DNA of 53,589 bases, from the NCBI GenBank assembly GCA_015258265.1, contig JABZIP010000009.1, forward strand, positions 1 through 53,589, read 5' to 3'. Below are positions 35,793-43,107 of the stretch, piece by piece. Both the position numbers and the translations under genes were made by a program. The notes beneath the pieces are model-generated. The model worked only from the letters and a program-made list of their open reading frames with translations. It ran no database searches and was not told where the DNA came from. This DNA comes from Clostridiales bacterium. Its GTDB lineage: Bacteria; Bacillota; Clostridia; Peptostreptococcales; Anaerovoracaceae. How positions within the stretch are numbered: position 1 is the first letter of the stretch; each line of letters opens with the position of its first letter.

Positions 35793-35819
35793 TGGTAAAA
35801 TAGTATATGACATATGTCA
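35793..35819 (+). promoter_or_regulatory. Extended -10 promoter with palindromic operator-like site
   Basis: TGG-TAAAAT (35793-35801) is an extended -10 with no good -35. A perfect 12-bp palindrome, TGACATATGTCA (35808-35819), begins about where transcription should start. Confidence 0.5.
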
Positions 35820-35845
35820 AGTTTTTATATGAGGAGGAAAGAAAT

Positions 35846-36628
35846 ATGGCAGACGGAAAATTTACAAAGGCAATAGTTAGAAAGCCTTGCAGTGCAATGC
35901 TGGACGGAATAACCAATTATTTTGCAGAGGGTAAACCCGTTTATGAAAATGCGCTGAAACAACACGAAAAATATGTTGAGGCATTGAAAGAACTTGGACT
36001 TGATGTGCTTGTACTCGAGCCTCTCGAAGAATATCCCGATTCGTGTTTCGTAGAAGATCCTGCTGTTGTAATGGAGCATTGTGCGATAATTACAAATCCG
36101 GCAAGAGAATCGAGAAACGGAGAGAAAAATCACATTCTTCCTGCAATCAAGAAGTTTTATGACGAGGATAAAATATTCTATATACAGGCTCCCGGCACGA
36201 TGGAAGGTGGAGATGTAATGAGGGTAGGCAACCATTTTTATATAGGTATGTCGGATCGAACAAACGAGGAAGCTGCAAGACAGTTTAACGAGATTGTTAC
36301 AAAATTCGGCTATACTTCTTCGACAGTTCCCGTAACGGAAGGTCTTCACCTAAAAGATTTTGCAATATATCTTGAAAACAACAATCTACTTGTTACCGAG
36401 ATTATGAACGAAATCCCTGAATTTAAAGATTTCAACAGATATATTATAGAACCGGAGGAAGTATATGCTATAAACAGCTTATATATCAACGGTACGGTAA
36501 TAGTTCCCGAGGGTTATCCTAAAACGCAGAAGCTGATTGAGGATTTGGGATATCCGATTAAGCTGGTGGATTCGGGAGAATATAGAAAAATAGACGGCAG
36601 CTTGACTTGTTTGTCGCTTAGGTTTTAG
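35846..36628 (+). CDS. Dimethylargininase / amidinotransferase-family hydrolase (DDAH-like)
   Basis: 260 residues from ATG 35846, preceded by GAGGAGGAAAGAAAT. It has the guanidine-modifying enzyme layout: DSCFVEDPAVV near residue 62, GTMEGGDVMRVG near 112, the catalytic His in GLHLKD near 164, and the catalytic Cys in the C-terminal SLTCLSLRF. DDAH hydrolyses methylated arginines to citrulline and methylamine or dimethylamine; close relatives act on arginine or other guanidines. Length and motifs fit DDAH better than arginine deiminase (~400 residues). Single gene with its own promoter and terminator. Confidence 0.85.
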   Translation: MADGKFTKAIVRKPCSAMLDGITNYFAEGKPVYENALKQHEKYVEALKELGLDVLVLEPLEEYPDSCFVEDPAVVMEHCAIITNPARESRNGEKNHILPAIKKFYDEDKIFYIQAPGTMEGGDVMRVGNHFYIGMSDRTNEEAARQFNEIVTKFGYTSSTVPVTEGLHLKDFAIYLENNNLLVTEIMNEIPEFKDFNRYIIEPEEVYAINSLYINGTVIVPEGYPKTQKLIEDLGYPIKLVDSGEYRKIDGSLTCLSLRF

Positions 36629-36634
36629 AAATAA

Positions 36635-36673
36635 AAAATACCGCAATCCGAAAATAAAAGGTTGCGGTATTTT
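36635..36673. terminator. Bidirectional terminator between DDAH-like and flavin reductase genes
   Basis: AAAATACCGCAA (36635-36646) pairs with TTGCGGTATTTT (36662-36673); the convergent stops lie 6 bp to the left and 4 bp to the right. Confidence 0.85.
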
Positions 36674-36677
36674 AGAT

Positions 36678-37223
36678 TTAGAATTTGCTAGCAAGCTCGA
36701 CGGTTCGACAGACTCCGTCGGTATTTTGTATCTCGCCCGCAGAGTATACGCCTGTTACAAGTACGCTGCCTTTATATTGCCAGTTCAATATCTCAAACAT
36801 CAGTTTGAAAGAGGTTAAAAGACCTGCATATATGGAGGCGTCATGCTCCTCACAGCATGAGATGAGCGCACATTCTTTATTTGATAAGTCCTTTTGCGTA
36901 ACATAAAAAGAAAAGAATTTATCTATTACCGCCTTGAGCGCTGAAGGCATGGAAAACCAGTAGAGCGGTGTAATAAATACGACAGCATCAGCTTTTTCAA
37001 CTTCGGGCGCAAGTAAATTAAAATCGTCGTCAAATGAGCAGGCTTTTCCTGTGGAAAAACAAGTTTCACATGCGTGGCATATACCTACATTCATAAATGA
37101 TGCGTCGAATCTTACGACATCGTGTCCGTTATTTGTTACGGTTTTTATAAATTCTTCTGTAAGTGTAAAAGTATTTCCGTCTTTTCTGGGACTTCCTGTA
37201 ATTATCAATATTCTTTTCCTCAT
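36678..37223 (-). CDS. NADPH-dependent FMN reductase / flavodoxin-fold protein
   Basis: 181 residues. FMN-binding GSPRKDGNT at residues 10-18, then the segment GICHACETCFSTGKAC near 47-62, whose Cys spacing resembles iron-sulfur flavoproteins or redox-active FMN reductases, and PLYWFSMPSALKAVIDKF near 86-103. Cytoplasmic oxidoreductase of the NAD(P)H:quinone/FMN type, partner unknown. The ATG has AAAGGAGGCAAGCT. Transcribed divergently from the TPR operon. Confidence 0.9.
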   Translation of the reverse strand: MRKRILIITGSPRKDGNTFTLTEEFIKTVTNNGHDVVRFDASFMNVGICHACETCFSTGKACSFDDDFNLLAPEVEKADAVVFITPLYWFSMPSALKAVIDKFFSFYVTQKDLSNKECALISCCEEHDASIYAGLLTSFKLMFEILNWQYKGSVLVTGVYSAGEIQNTDGVCRTVELASKF

Positions 37224-37249
37224 AGCTTGCCTCCTTTATTGTTTTTTTC

Positions 37250-37279
37250 ATTATAACAAATACAATAGAATATTGCCAG
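37250..37279 (-). promoter_or_regulatory. Promoter of the flavin reductase gene (reverse strand)
   Basis: On the minus strand CTGGCA, 18-bp spacer ending TGT, TATAAT (extended -10), about 27 bp before the start codon. Confidence 0.5.
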
Positions 37280-37303
37280 TTTATTTTTTATATCAAAACG
37301 GGT

Positions 37304-37333
37304 TTGACTAAAGTATATGAATAAGGGTATAAT
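37304..37333 (+). promoter_or_regulatory. Promoter of the TPR-DUF4037-DUF4125-MerR unit
   Basis: TTGACT, 18-bp spacer, perfect TATAAT, 31 bp ahead of the TPR gene start. Confidence 0.75.
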
Positions 37334-37364
37334 CAGATAAATATATAATTTTTTGAGGAAAAAT

Positions 37365-38171
37365 ATGAACGATAGAATAGATATAAGAGCATTTTATCTA
37401 GGACTTGATGAAATGTTTCAAAAAGGCGGTAGTGCGGAAATACGCAGCTATATGAAAGACTGGCTTAGGGAAGCGGAATTGAAAAACGATATAGGCGGAA
37501 TAATTGCGGTGAGCAATGAGCTTGGCGGACTTTGCAGAGCAATGGGAGAAAATTCGGAAGCAAAAGAGCTTTATATTTCCGTTCTTGAAAAATTAGAACT
37601 GATAGGTATGAAAAATACGGAAAACTATGCTGTAGCTCTAATAAATATGGGAGATGTATATGTTTATTCCGGCGAACACAAGGCAGCACTCGACATATTC
37701 CTGCGTGCAAAAAAAATACTCGAAGATTATAAGCTGAACGGCGATTACAGAATGGCTGCATTATGCAACAATATCAGCATGATATATAGAGAAGAAGGAA
37801 AATTTTCAGAAGCAGAGGAAGCACTTGATATTGCGTTTAACATTATCAAGGGACTTCCTGAATGTAGAGGAGAACTTGCTACGACATATGTCAATTTGGG
37901 TGAGCTTCAAGTTAGGCAAAATAAGCTGGTTATGGCAAGGGAGAGCTTCCTTGAAGCTATCAAGATATACGAGGAAAGCACAAACGGGAGGGATGTGCAT
38001 TATTCGTCTGCGTGTGCCGGAATGGGAGAGGTTTGTTTTTTAAAAGGCGAACTTGCCGAAGCGGCGAATTGGTATCAAAAGGCGCTGGAACTTATAGAGC
38101 GTGATTTTGGAATAACCGATTACTATAAACTGGTCGAAAACAACTTGAAAAAAGTGAAAAATGCTATGTAA
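37365..38171 (+). CDS. Tetratricopeptide repeat protein
   Basis: 268 residues from ATG 37365 (TGAGGAAAAAT ahead; an upstream TTG at 37353 is less likely). No signal peptide or membrane span. At least four TPR-like units are visible: VALINMGDVYVYSGEHKAAL near residue 86, ALCNNISMIYREEGKFSEAE near 126, TYVNLGELQVRQNKLVMARE near 167, and SACAGMGEVCFLKGELAEAA near 207. TPRs bind other proteins, so it is probably the scaffold for the two proteins encoded next. First gene of a four-gene unit. Confidence 0.88.
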   Translation: MNDRIDIRAFYLGLDEMFQKGGSAEIRSYMKDWLREAELKNDIGGIIAVSNELGGLCRAMGENSEAKELYISVLEKLELIGMKNTENYAVALINMGDVYVYSGEHKAALDIFLRAKKILEDYKLNGDYRMAALCNNISMIYREEGKFSEAEEALDIAFNIIKGLPECRGELATTYVNLGELQVRQNKLVMARESFLEAIKIYEESTNGRDVHYSSACAGMGEVCFLKGELAEAANWYQKALELIERDFGITDYYKLVENNLKKVKNAM

Positions 38172-38201
38172 TTCTTTTCGTAGCTTAGATAGGAGGGCAA
38201 T

Positions 38202-39140
38202 ATGAAAGGCCTTGAAATTTCAAAAGCGTATGCACAGGAGTATGGAATCCCTATGCTTCTTGACAAATTCTATCAATATATGAATAAAATTGCAGTGGGA
38301 CTTGTAGGCGAGGGTTCCGAGTGCTTCGGATTTGACGATTCGTTTTCGCAAGACCACGATTTCGGTGCCGGATTTTGCATATGGCTACCGGAAGAAGATT
38401 ATAGGCAAATAGGCGCGCAAATACAAAACGCATACAATGAACTGCCGAAGAATTATATGGGATACGAAAGGAAAAGCACTTATCACGGAGTAGACCGAGT
38501 AGGCGTGATTTCAATACAGCGCTTTTATAGTAGATATATAGGACTTGATCGTGCACCGCATGACAATATGGAATGGCTCAGAATACCTGAAACATTTCTT
38601 GCTACTGCTACGAACGGACAGGTGTTTTTGGACAATTTGGGTAAGTTCTCGGATATACGAAGCACATTGCTTGGATTTTATCCGAAAGATGTAGTTAAAA
38701 AGAAAATAGCGGCACGACTTGCAGTTATGGCACAGTCAGGACAGTACAACTATATGCGAAGCATAAACAGAGGAAGCAATGAGGCTGCATATATGGCTTG
38801 CAACGAGTTCGTGAAAGCCGCCTTATCAATTATATACTTAATAAATGAGCATTATATGCCTTTTTATAAGTGGTCGTTCAAGGGACTTGAAAAATTGACA
38901 AAGCTAAAAGGAGCGGCATCGAAATTATCAGATCTTATCGGAATTTGTGATAATTTAGAAAATGCAGCACGAAAGCAGCAGATTATAGATGAAATTTGTA
39001 ATGAAATAGTATGTGAGTTGAATTTACAAGGATTTACAAGAACAACCGATACATTTTTAGAAACTCACGGACTCGAAATCATGGATACTATTGAGGATTC
39101 CAGATTAAGGAATATGCATATTATGCTCGATGCAAGATGA
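38202..39140 (+). CDS. Nucleotidyltransferase-fold protein, DUF4037 type
   Basis: 312 residues. Residues about 33-57 read GLVGEGSECFGFDDSFSQDHDFG, given here as GEGSECFGFDDS then QDHDFG: a GS motif followed by a D-x-D pair, the pattern of the minimal nucleotidyltransferase superfamily (kanamycin or streptomycin nucleotidyltransferases, MNT toxins). A helical C-terminal domain follows (about 190-310), as in DUF4037. It could transfer a nucleotide to a protein, RNA or small molecule; no substrate is known to me. ATG with AGGAGGGCAAT. It follows the TPR gene by 30 bp and the DUF4125 gene starts 10 bp after its stop. Confidence 0.82.
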   Translation: MKGLEISKAYAQEYGIPMLLDKFYQYMNKIAVGLVGEGSECFGFDDSFSQDHDFGAGFCIWLPEEDYRQIGAQIQNAYNELPKNYMGYERKSTYHGVDRVGVISIQRFYSRYIGLDRAPHDNMEWLRIPETFLATATNGQVFLDNLGKFSDIRSTLLGFYPKDVVKKKIAARLAVMAQSGQYNYMRSINRGSNEAAYMACNEFVKAALSIIYLINEHYMPFYKWSFKGLEKLTKLKGAASKLSDLIGICDNLENAARKQQIIDEICNEIVCELNLQGFTRTTDTFLETHGLEIMDTIEDSRLRNMHIMLDAR

Positions 39141-39150
39141 GGGTGATATA

Positions 39151-39783
39151 ATGAGAAGCGAAATCAAAATAAACAACACCAAAAAAGACGGACTCATAAA
39201 CAATATTATCGAAACGGAGTGGTTTTTTTTTGATAATGTTAATAATACAGGCGGCAGAGCTTGGTGCCAAGATGACGAGTGGACTTTTTATGTAAATAGA
39301 TACAGTCAATTCAATCCTTTTAGTGTTGAAACTTTGGAAAGTTACAAAGGAGATTTGGATTTGGCACTTTCCGAGGGGAGGAATGTAATCACAGAAAAAT
39401 ATGCATATATGATGGAATTTACGGATTTCGAATATTATCAAAAGCATCTGAAAGATAATATTCCTAAGGTTTCTGCAGAAAAAGAGCAACTTGTAAATCT
39501 AATAGCGGATATTTTGGTGGAAGAGGAAAAGAAATTCGAAGTGGAGTACCCGCTGTTTTCATCAAAGGGAAGAAAAATCGAAGGAGATTCTGAATACGCT
39601 ACATTTAGGGTATATGCAGTAGGAGAACTCAAAACTTATTCTACAAAAACACTTGTGCTATATTTTGCCGATTTAGCGAAAGCTGCAAAAGAAAACAGGA
39701 ATATTTCAAAGGAAATCCATGAAATGACAGCGAGGTTTTACGGTTACAAAAATATGGAGGACGCGGAAAACAAAATAAAATAG
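39151..39783 (+). CDS. DUF4125 family protein
   Basis: 210 residues from ATG 39151 with GAGGGTG 5 bp ahead; an upstream in-frame ATG at 39130 lies inside the previous gene. The N-terminal part (IETEWFFFDNVNNTGGRAWCQDD near residues 20-42, then RYSQFNPF and YKGDLDLALSEGRNVITEKYAYMM) is the strongly conserved block of DUF4125. No function is known to me. Invariant-looking Glu, Trp, Gly-Gly-Arg-Ala and Cys-Gln residues suggest an enzyme or ligand-binding site (inference). Co-transcribed with the TPR and DUF4037 genes. Confidence 0.82.
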   Translation: MRSEIKINNTKKDGLINNIIETEWFFFDNVNNTGGRAWCQDDEWTFYVNRYSQFNPFSVETLESYKGDLDLALSEGRNVITEKYAYMMEFTDFEYYQKHLKDNIPKVSAEKEQLVNLIADILVEEEKKFEVEYPLFSSKGRKIEGDSEYATFRVYAVGELKTYSTKTLVLYFADLAKAAKENRNISKEIHEMTARFYGYKNMEDAENKIK

Positions 39784-39806
39784 ACAACTTATTGGAGACT
39801 TATACT

Positions 39807-40652
39807 ATGGATTTAGAAAAGGGTAATAAACTTTATTCAATAGGAGAAGTTAGCGAAATTTGCGATATTTCAAAAAAAGCGCTTCGGTTTTACGATAAAA
39901 TAGGCATTATTTCACCGACACACATATCGCAGACAAACGGATATAGATATTATAGCAATGATATTTTGTATTTCATTCCTATAATCAGATATTTTAAACA
40001 GATGGGCTTTAAGCTGGAAGAAATGAAAGCGTTTTTGGACAGCAACTCGTATGATGTTTGTGAGAGAGGGTTTCGCAGCAAGCTCGCGGAACTAAAAAGC
40101 AAGGAAGAAGAAATACGGATTTCGTATACTTCTGTAAGCGATTGGTACAATTTGATACTGGAAGCCGAAAGTGTGTTGCAAAACAAAGCGGGTGAAGTAT
40201 CGGTAAAGTTTATCCAGCCGCTTACAGCATGTTATTTAGAACAGGATTTCTCATACGATTACCAGCAAACAATTATAAATATTCCGTGGACAAATTATCT
40301 TAAATCTATATATGCGGAGATAACAGGAGCGGTTATTGTCGAGTATGCAAGTGCAAAAGACAAAATGGCAAAAAAACCTGTAAAGTATCGAATTTTACAA
40401 AAAAATATCAGGCCGCTTGCAGATGTGCCCGTGATGAGCATCTGGGGAGATATGGCAGCATGTTGTTACCACATCGGAAATCATGAAGATATAAATAGGA
40501 CATATGAAAGAATATACGAGTGGGCAGAGCTGAACGGATATGAATGTGGCGAAAAATCGGTAGAAAGATATGTTACGGATTATTGGACTATTAGAAACCC
40601 TAATGTATTTGTTACAGAAATATCAGTCAATGTAAAGAAAAGACAAGGGTAG
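39807..40652 (+). CDS. MerR-family transcriptional regulator
   Basis: 281 residues from ATG 39807 (TTGGAG ahead; the TTG at 39792 overlaps it). The N-terminal winged helix-turn-helix YSIGEVSEICDISKKALRFYDKIGI is given as YSIGEVSEICDIS then KALRFYDKIGI, followed by the dimerisation coil (about 80-125) and a ~150-residue C-terminal domain that looks like a GyrI-type small-molecule sensor. MerR proteins activate promoters with over-long spacers by twisting the DNA. Such a promoter (40912-40943) lies downstream, ahead of the choline operon. The gene itself is last in the TPR unit. Confidence 0.9.
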   Translation: MDLEKGNKLYSIGEVSEICDISKKALRFYDKIGIISPTHISQTNGYRYYSNDILYFIPIIRYFKQMGFKLEEMKAFLDSNSYDVCERGFRSKLAELKSKEEEIRISYTSVSDWYNLILEAESVLQNKAGEVSVKFIQPLTACYLEQDFSYDYQQTIINIPWTNYLKSIYAEITGAVIVEYASAKDKMAKKPVKYRILQKNIRPLADVPVMSIWGDMAACCYHIGNHEDINRTYERIYEWAELNGYECGEKSVERYVTDYWTIRNPNVFVTEISVNVKKRQG

Positions 40653-40689
40653 GCAAAAACAATGCCCTATAGGGGAATGTTTTTGCCTC
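40652..40689. terminator. Long imperfect palindrome just after the MerR gene
   Basis: Two 19-base arms (40652-40670 and 40671-40689) match at 17 of 19 positions, with a CCCTATAGGG core and T-rich descending arm. Likely a terminator for the MerR unit, in either direction. Confidence 0.55.
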
Positions 40690-40722
40690 ATCAAATCTAC
40701 AAATAAATAAATAATATAAATA

Positions 40723-40756
40723 AAACCCGCAAAAAAATACTTGTTTGCGGGTTTTC
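40723..40756. terminator. Second terminator between MerR and the choline operon
   Basis: AAAACCCGCAAA pairs with TTTGCGGGTTTT (12 bp, perfect). With the first hairpin it insulates the choline operon from upstream reading. Confidence 0.85.
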
Positions 40757-40911
40757 GTAATTTTATAAAAAACATGAGATGTTATGTGCATTTTCGGGTA
40801 TAATTCGTTATATATTATATATCATATATCATTTTAAAATAACAAATATAGAGGCTATTCATCATCTCGCTTTTGTATTAACTTGCTATATAAATTATTT
40901 TTAAAAGATTG

Positions 40912-40943
40912 TTGACATTCCTCTATAGAGTATCGCTTATTAT
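40912..40943 (+). promoter_or_regulatory. MerR-type promoter of the choline microcompartment operon
   Basis: Perfect -35 TTGACA (40912-40917) and TATTAT (40938-40943) are 20 bp apart, longer than the normal 17 and typical of MerR-activated promoters. A perfect 10-bp palindrome CTCTATAGAG (40921-40930) lies within the spacer where MerR dimers bind. The rest of the 40757-41031 gap is AT-rich with no gene seen. Confidence 0.65.
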
Positions 40944-41031
40944 TATAGTATATTATGATGATATAGTTATAATCATTACTATAGTCAATTATTTAACAAT
41001 GATTGGCAAAGAAAATGGAGGAATAATTTCT

Positions 41032-42135
41032 ATGAGCGAAATTAACAACACAGCTGCGCTGGAAGCCAGAAAACAGATGGCGCTTGCGTTCAGAAAAAAA
41101 GGTATTTTTATTGCTTTACTTTCAGGATTCCTTTATGGAGGTTACACCGCATTTCTTACTCAAGGAATGGCATCGGGTGTATGGGCAGGTTGGTATGGAG
41201 CAAAGAGCGGACTTACAGCGTTTGCGGTAGTTTACATACTTTCTGCAGTCGGAGCTGCCGTAAATGATATATGCTCGGCAATCTGGTCGCTGTTTTATGC
41301 AGGACTTATCGGCAGACTGGGGGATTTCGCGAGAGCATTAAAAACAAAACCGGGAAGAATTTTGGTAGTGGCAGCGATTATAGGAGGCCCTCTGGCATCT
41401 ACTTGCTATGTAATCGGACTTCAAATGGCAGGTTCTATAATAGTTCCTATAGCTGCACTTAATGCGGCAATAGGCGCAATCATAGGTAGATTCCTCTACA
41501 AGCAGAAGCTCACAGGCGGTATGATAGGCGGTATACTTATTTGTTTTGCAGCGGCTGTAATCATAGGTCTGTTCGGATATGGAATTCCTGAGGACGGAAT
41601 TGCAGGAATAGTTGGAAATATGAGCGGTGAAGCTGCACTCGGTATGGCAGCGGCGTTCCTTGCAGCACTTGGCTGGGGTATTGAAGGCGCAGTTGGCGGA
41701 TATGCTTGCTGTATGGTAGATACGGAGGTTGCTATTTGTATCAGACAGGTTACGTCAGGTATAGTGAACGCAGTAGTACTTTGTTCGCTTCTTTCGATAA
41801 TCGGAGGAGAGAGCATAGGAGCCGGAATTACACTGGTAGGACAGGCTCTTACGGATGCACCGTCAGTTTGGATGTTCTTCGTTGCAGGTATATTTGCATC
41901 GTGGTCGTTTAAATTCTGGTACAAAGGAGCGTCTATGTGCGGAGCTGCTTTAGGTATGGGTTGCAACGGTACATACGCATTCTGGGGACCTGCTTATTGT
42001 CTTGTTATTTGTGGCTTGATTTTCAAAGGCGACGGATTCATGCTTGCATGGCCTGCATGGGTGGGAGCGCTTATAATGGTAGGTGGTATATTACTTCTTG
42101 CTATTTCTCAGGATAGAGCTAATAAGGCACAATAA
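41032..42135 (+). CDS. DMT-superfamily-like membrane transporter of the choline operon
   Basis: 367 residues from ATG 41032 (GGAGG 10 bp ahead). A longer frame from TTG 40909 starts within the promoter and is rejected. About ten hydrophobic spans, Gly/Ala-rich, in two halves, resembling drug/metabolite (EamA-type) transporters. First gene of the operon, so it most likely moves choline in or trimethylamine (or another product) out; the sequence does not tell which. It takes the place that small multidrug-type transporters hold in some other choline clusters. Confidence 0.78.
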   Translation: MSEINNTAALEARKQMALAFRKKGIFIALLSGFLYGGYTAFLTQGMASGVWAGWYGAKSGLTAFAVVYILSAVGAAVNDICSAIWSLFYAGLIGRLGDFARALKTKPGRILVVAAIIGGPLASTCYVIGLQMAGSIIVPIAALNAAIGAIIGRFLYKQKLTGGMIGGILICFAAAVIIGLFGYGIPEDGIAGIVGNMSGEAALGMAAAFLAALGWGIEGAVGGYACCMVDTEVAICIRQVTSGIVNAVVLCSLLSIIGGESIGAGITLVGQALTDAPSVWMFFVAGIFASWSFKFWYKGASMCGAALGMGCNGTYAFWGPAYCLVICGLIFKGDGFMLAWPAWVGALIMVGGILLLAISQDRANKAQ

Positions 42136-42154
42136 ATAAGGAGGGCGAAGGAAT

Positions 42155-42424
42155 ATGAGAACATTATTTGCAGCTATGCTGAAGAATTTTTCAGAGAATG
42201 TAGACAAGGATTTAAGCAGAGCGGATGTACAGGAAGCACTTAAAGATACATATAGCGGATTTAAAGCATTTAAGGACCATGCTATGGACGAGGCACTCAT
42301 GACTGCTTGCTCAAATGCAATCATTCACGAGAGTAAATATGAACTCGATAAAAATGGAGAACTGATAATTTATTACGCTTGCACAAAAGATGAAGCGGCA
42401 GTAATTGACAGTTACCTTCAATAG
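42155..42424 (+). CDS. Small protein of unknown function in the microcompartment operon
   Basis: 89 residues, not recognised. Strong Shine-Dalgarno AAGGAGGGCGAAGGAAT. The N-terminus MRTLFAAMLKNFSENVDKDLS could form an amphipathic helix of the sort used to target cargo to the shell; the C-terminal half ends in a predicted beta strand GELIIYYAC followed by a helix. No signal peptide or membrane span. It lies 19 bp after the transporter and 19 bp before the first shell gene, so it is expressed with them. It could be a cargo, a scaffold or a transporter accessory. Confidence 0.7.
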   Translation: MRTLFAAMLKNFSENVDKDLSRADVQEALKDTYSGFKAFKDHAMDEALMTACSNAIIHESKYELDKNGELIIYYACTKDEAAVIDSYLQ

Positions 42425-42443
42425 TTGAAAGGAGAATTTTGAC

Positions 42444-42743
42444 ATGAGATACTATGCGGAAGAAGCACTGGGGTTACTTGAGACAGTAGGCATGGTTCCC
42501 GCACTTGATGCTTGCGACAAAATGTTAAAAGCGGCGGATGTTGAACTGATTTCATACGAAAACGTGGGTTCAACTTTGGTTACAATCATGATAAAAGGTG
42601 ATGTAGCTGCCGTAACGGCTGCGATTAAAGCGGGAGCAGAGGCGGCAAGTGCGATAGGCAAATTGACGGCAACACAGGTTATCCCAAGACCTATTAAGCC
42701 GATTGGCGATATCGTATCCATATACGATATTGACGAAATGTAA
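42444..42743 (+). CDS. BMC-H shell protein 1
   Basis: 99 residues, a single BMC domain (ALGLLETVGMVPALDACDKMLKAADVELI). It forms hexameric tiles of the microcompartment facet. The pore-forming loop region reads ENVGSTLVTIMIKGDVAAV, with a Thr where many PduA/EutM types have Gly, which would change pore lining. ATG with AAAGGAGAATTTTGAC. Shell proteins of this operon are 42444, 42761, 48204 and 51472. Confidence 0.93.
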   Translation: MRYYAEEALGLLETVGMVPALDACDKMLKAADVELISYENVGSTLVTIMIKGDVAAVTAAIKAGAEAASAIGKLTATQVIPRPIKPIGDIVSIYDIDEM

Positions 42744-42760
42744 GAAAGGAGATACTAAGC

Positions 42761-43081
42761 ATGGCAAAAGGAGCAGAAGCGTTAGGACTGGTAGAAACTT
42801 ACGGTATAGTGTTTGTAATTTATGCGGCGGATGCGATGGTAAAGGCGGCGGATGTTGAGCTTATAGGTTTTGAGAATACGGCATCGGGCTATATCTCCGT
42901 TCTTGTAGAAGGCGATGTAGGAGCGTGTAAAACAGCAGTTGAAGCCGGAGTAAAAGCGGTTCAGGAAATGGGAACGGAGCCGTACAGCTATGTTGTTATA
43001 GCAAGACCGCACGAAGCATTAAGAAAAATAACAGCCCTTTATAAGGTTGACAAATTATTACCTTACAAGACACAAGAGTAA
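42761..43081 (+). CDS. BMC-H shell protein 2
   Basis: 106 residues, single BMC domain (EALGLVETYGIVFVIYAADAMVKAADVELIG) with a short C-terminal tail. The pore loop ENTASGYISVLVEGDVGA is distinct from the other two BMC-H proteins here; residues at the pore likely decide which molecules pass. ATG with AAAGGAGATACTAAGC. It is 17 bp from the previous shell gene. Confidence 0.93.
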   Translation: MAKGAEALGLVETYGIVFVIYAADAMVKAADVELIGFENTASGYISVLVEGDVGACKTAVEAGVKAVQEMGTEPYSYVVIARPHEALRKITALYKVDKLLPYKTQE

Positions 43082-43107
43082 AAGTAAGGAGCAAAGGAGA
43101 GAGGCAA

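Noticed and set aside
40909..41031. Long start of the transporter from TTG 40909
   Set aside because: It overlaps the -35 of the promoter; ATG 41032 has a proper ribosome site.
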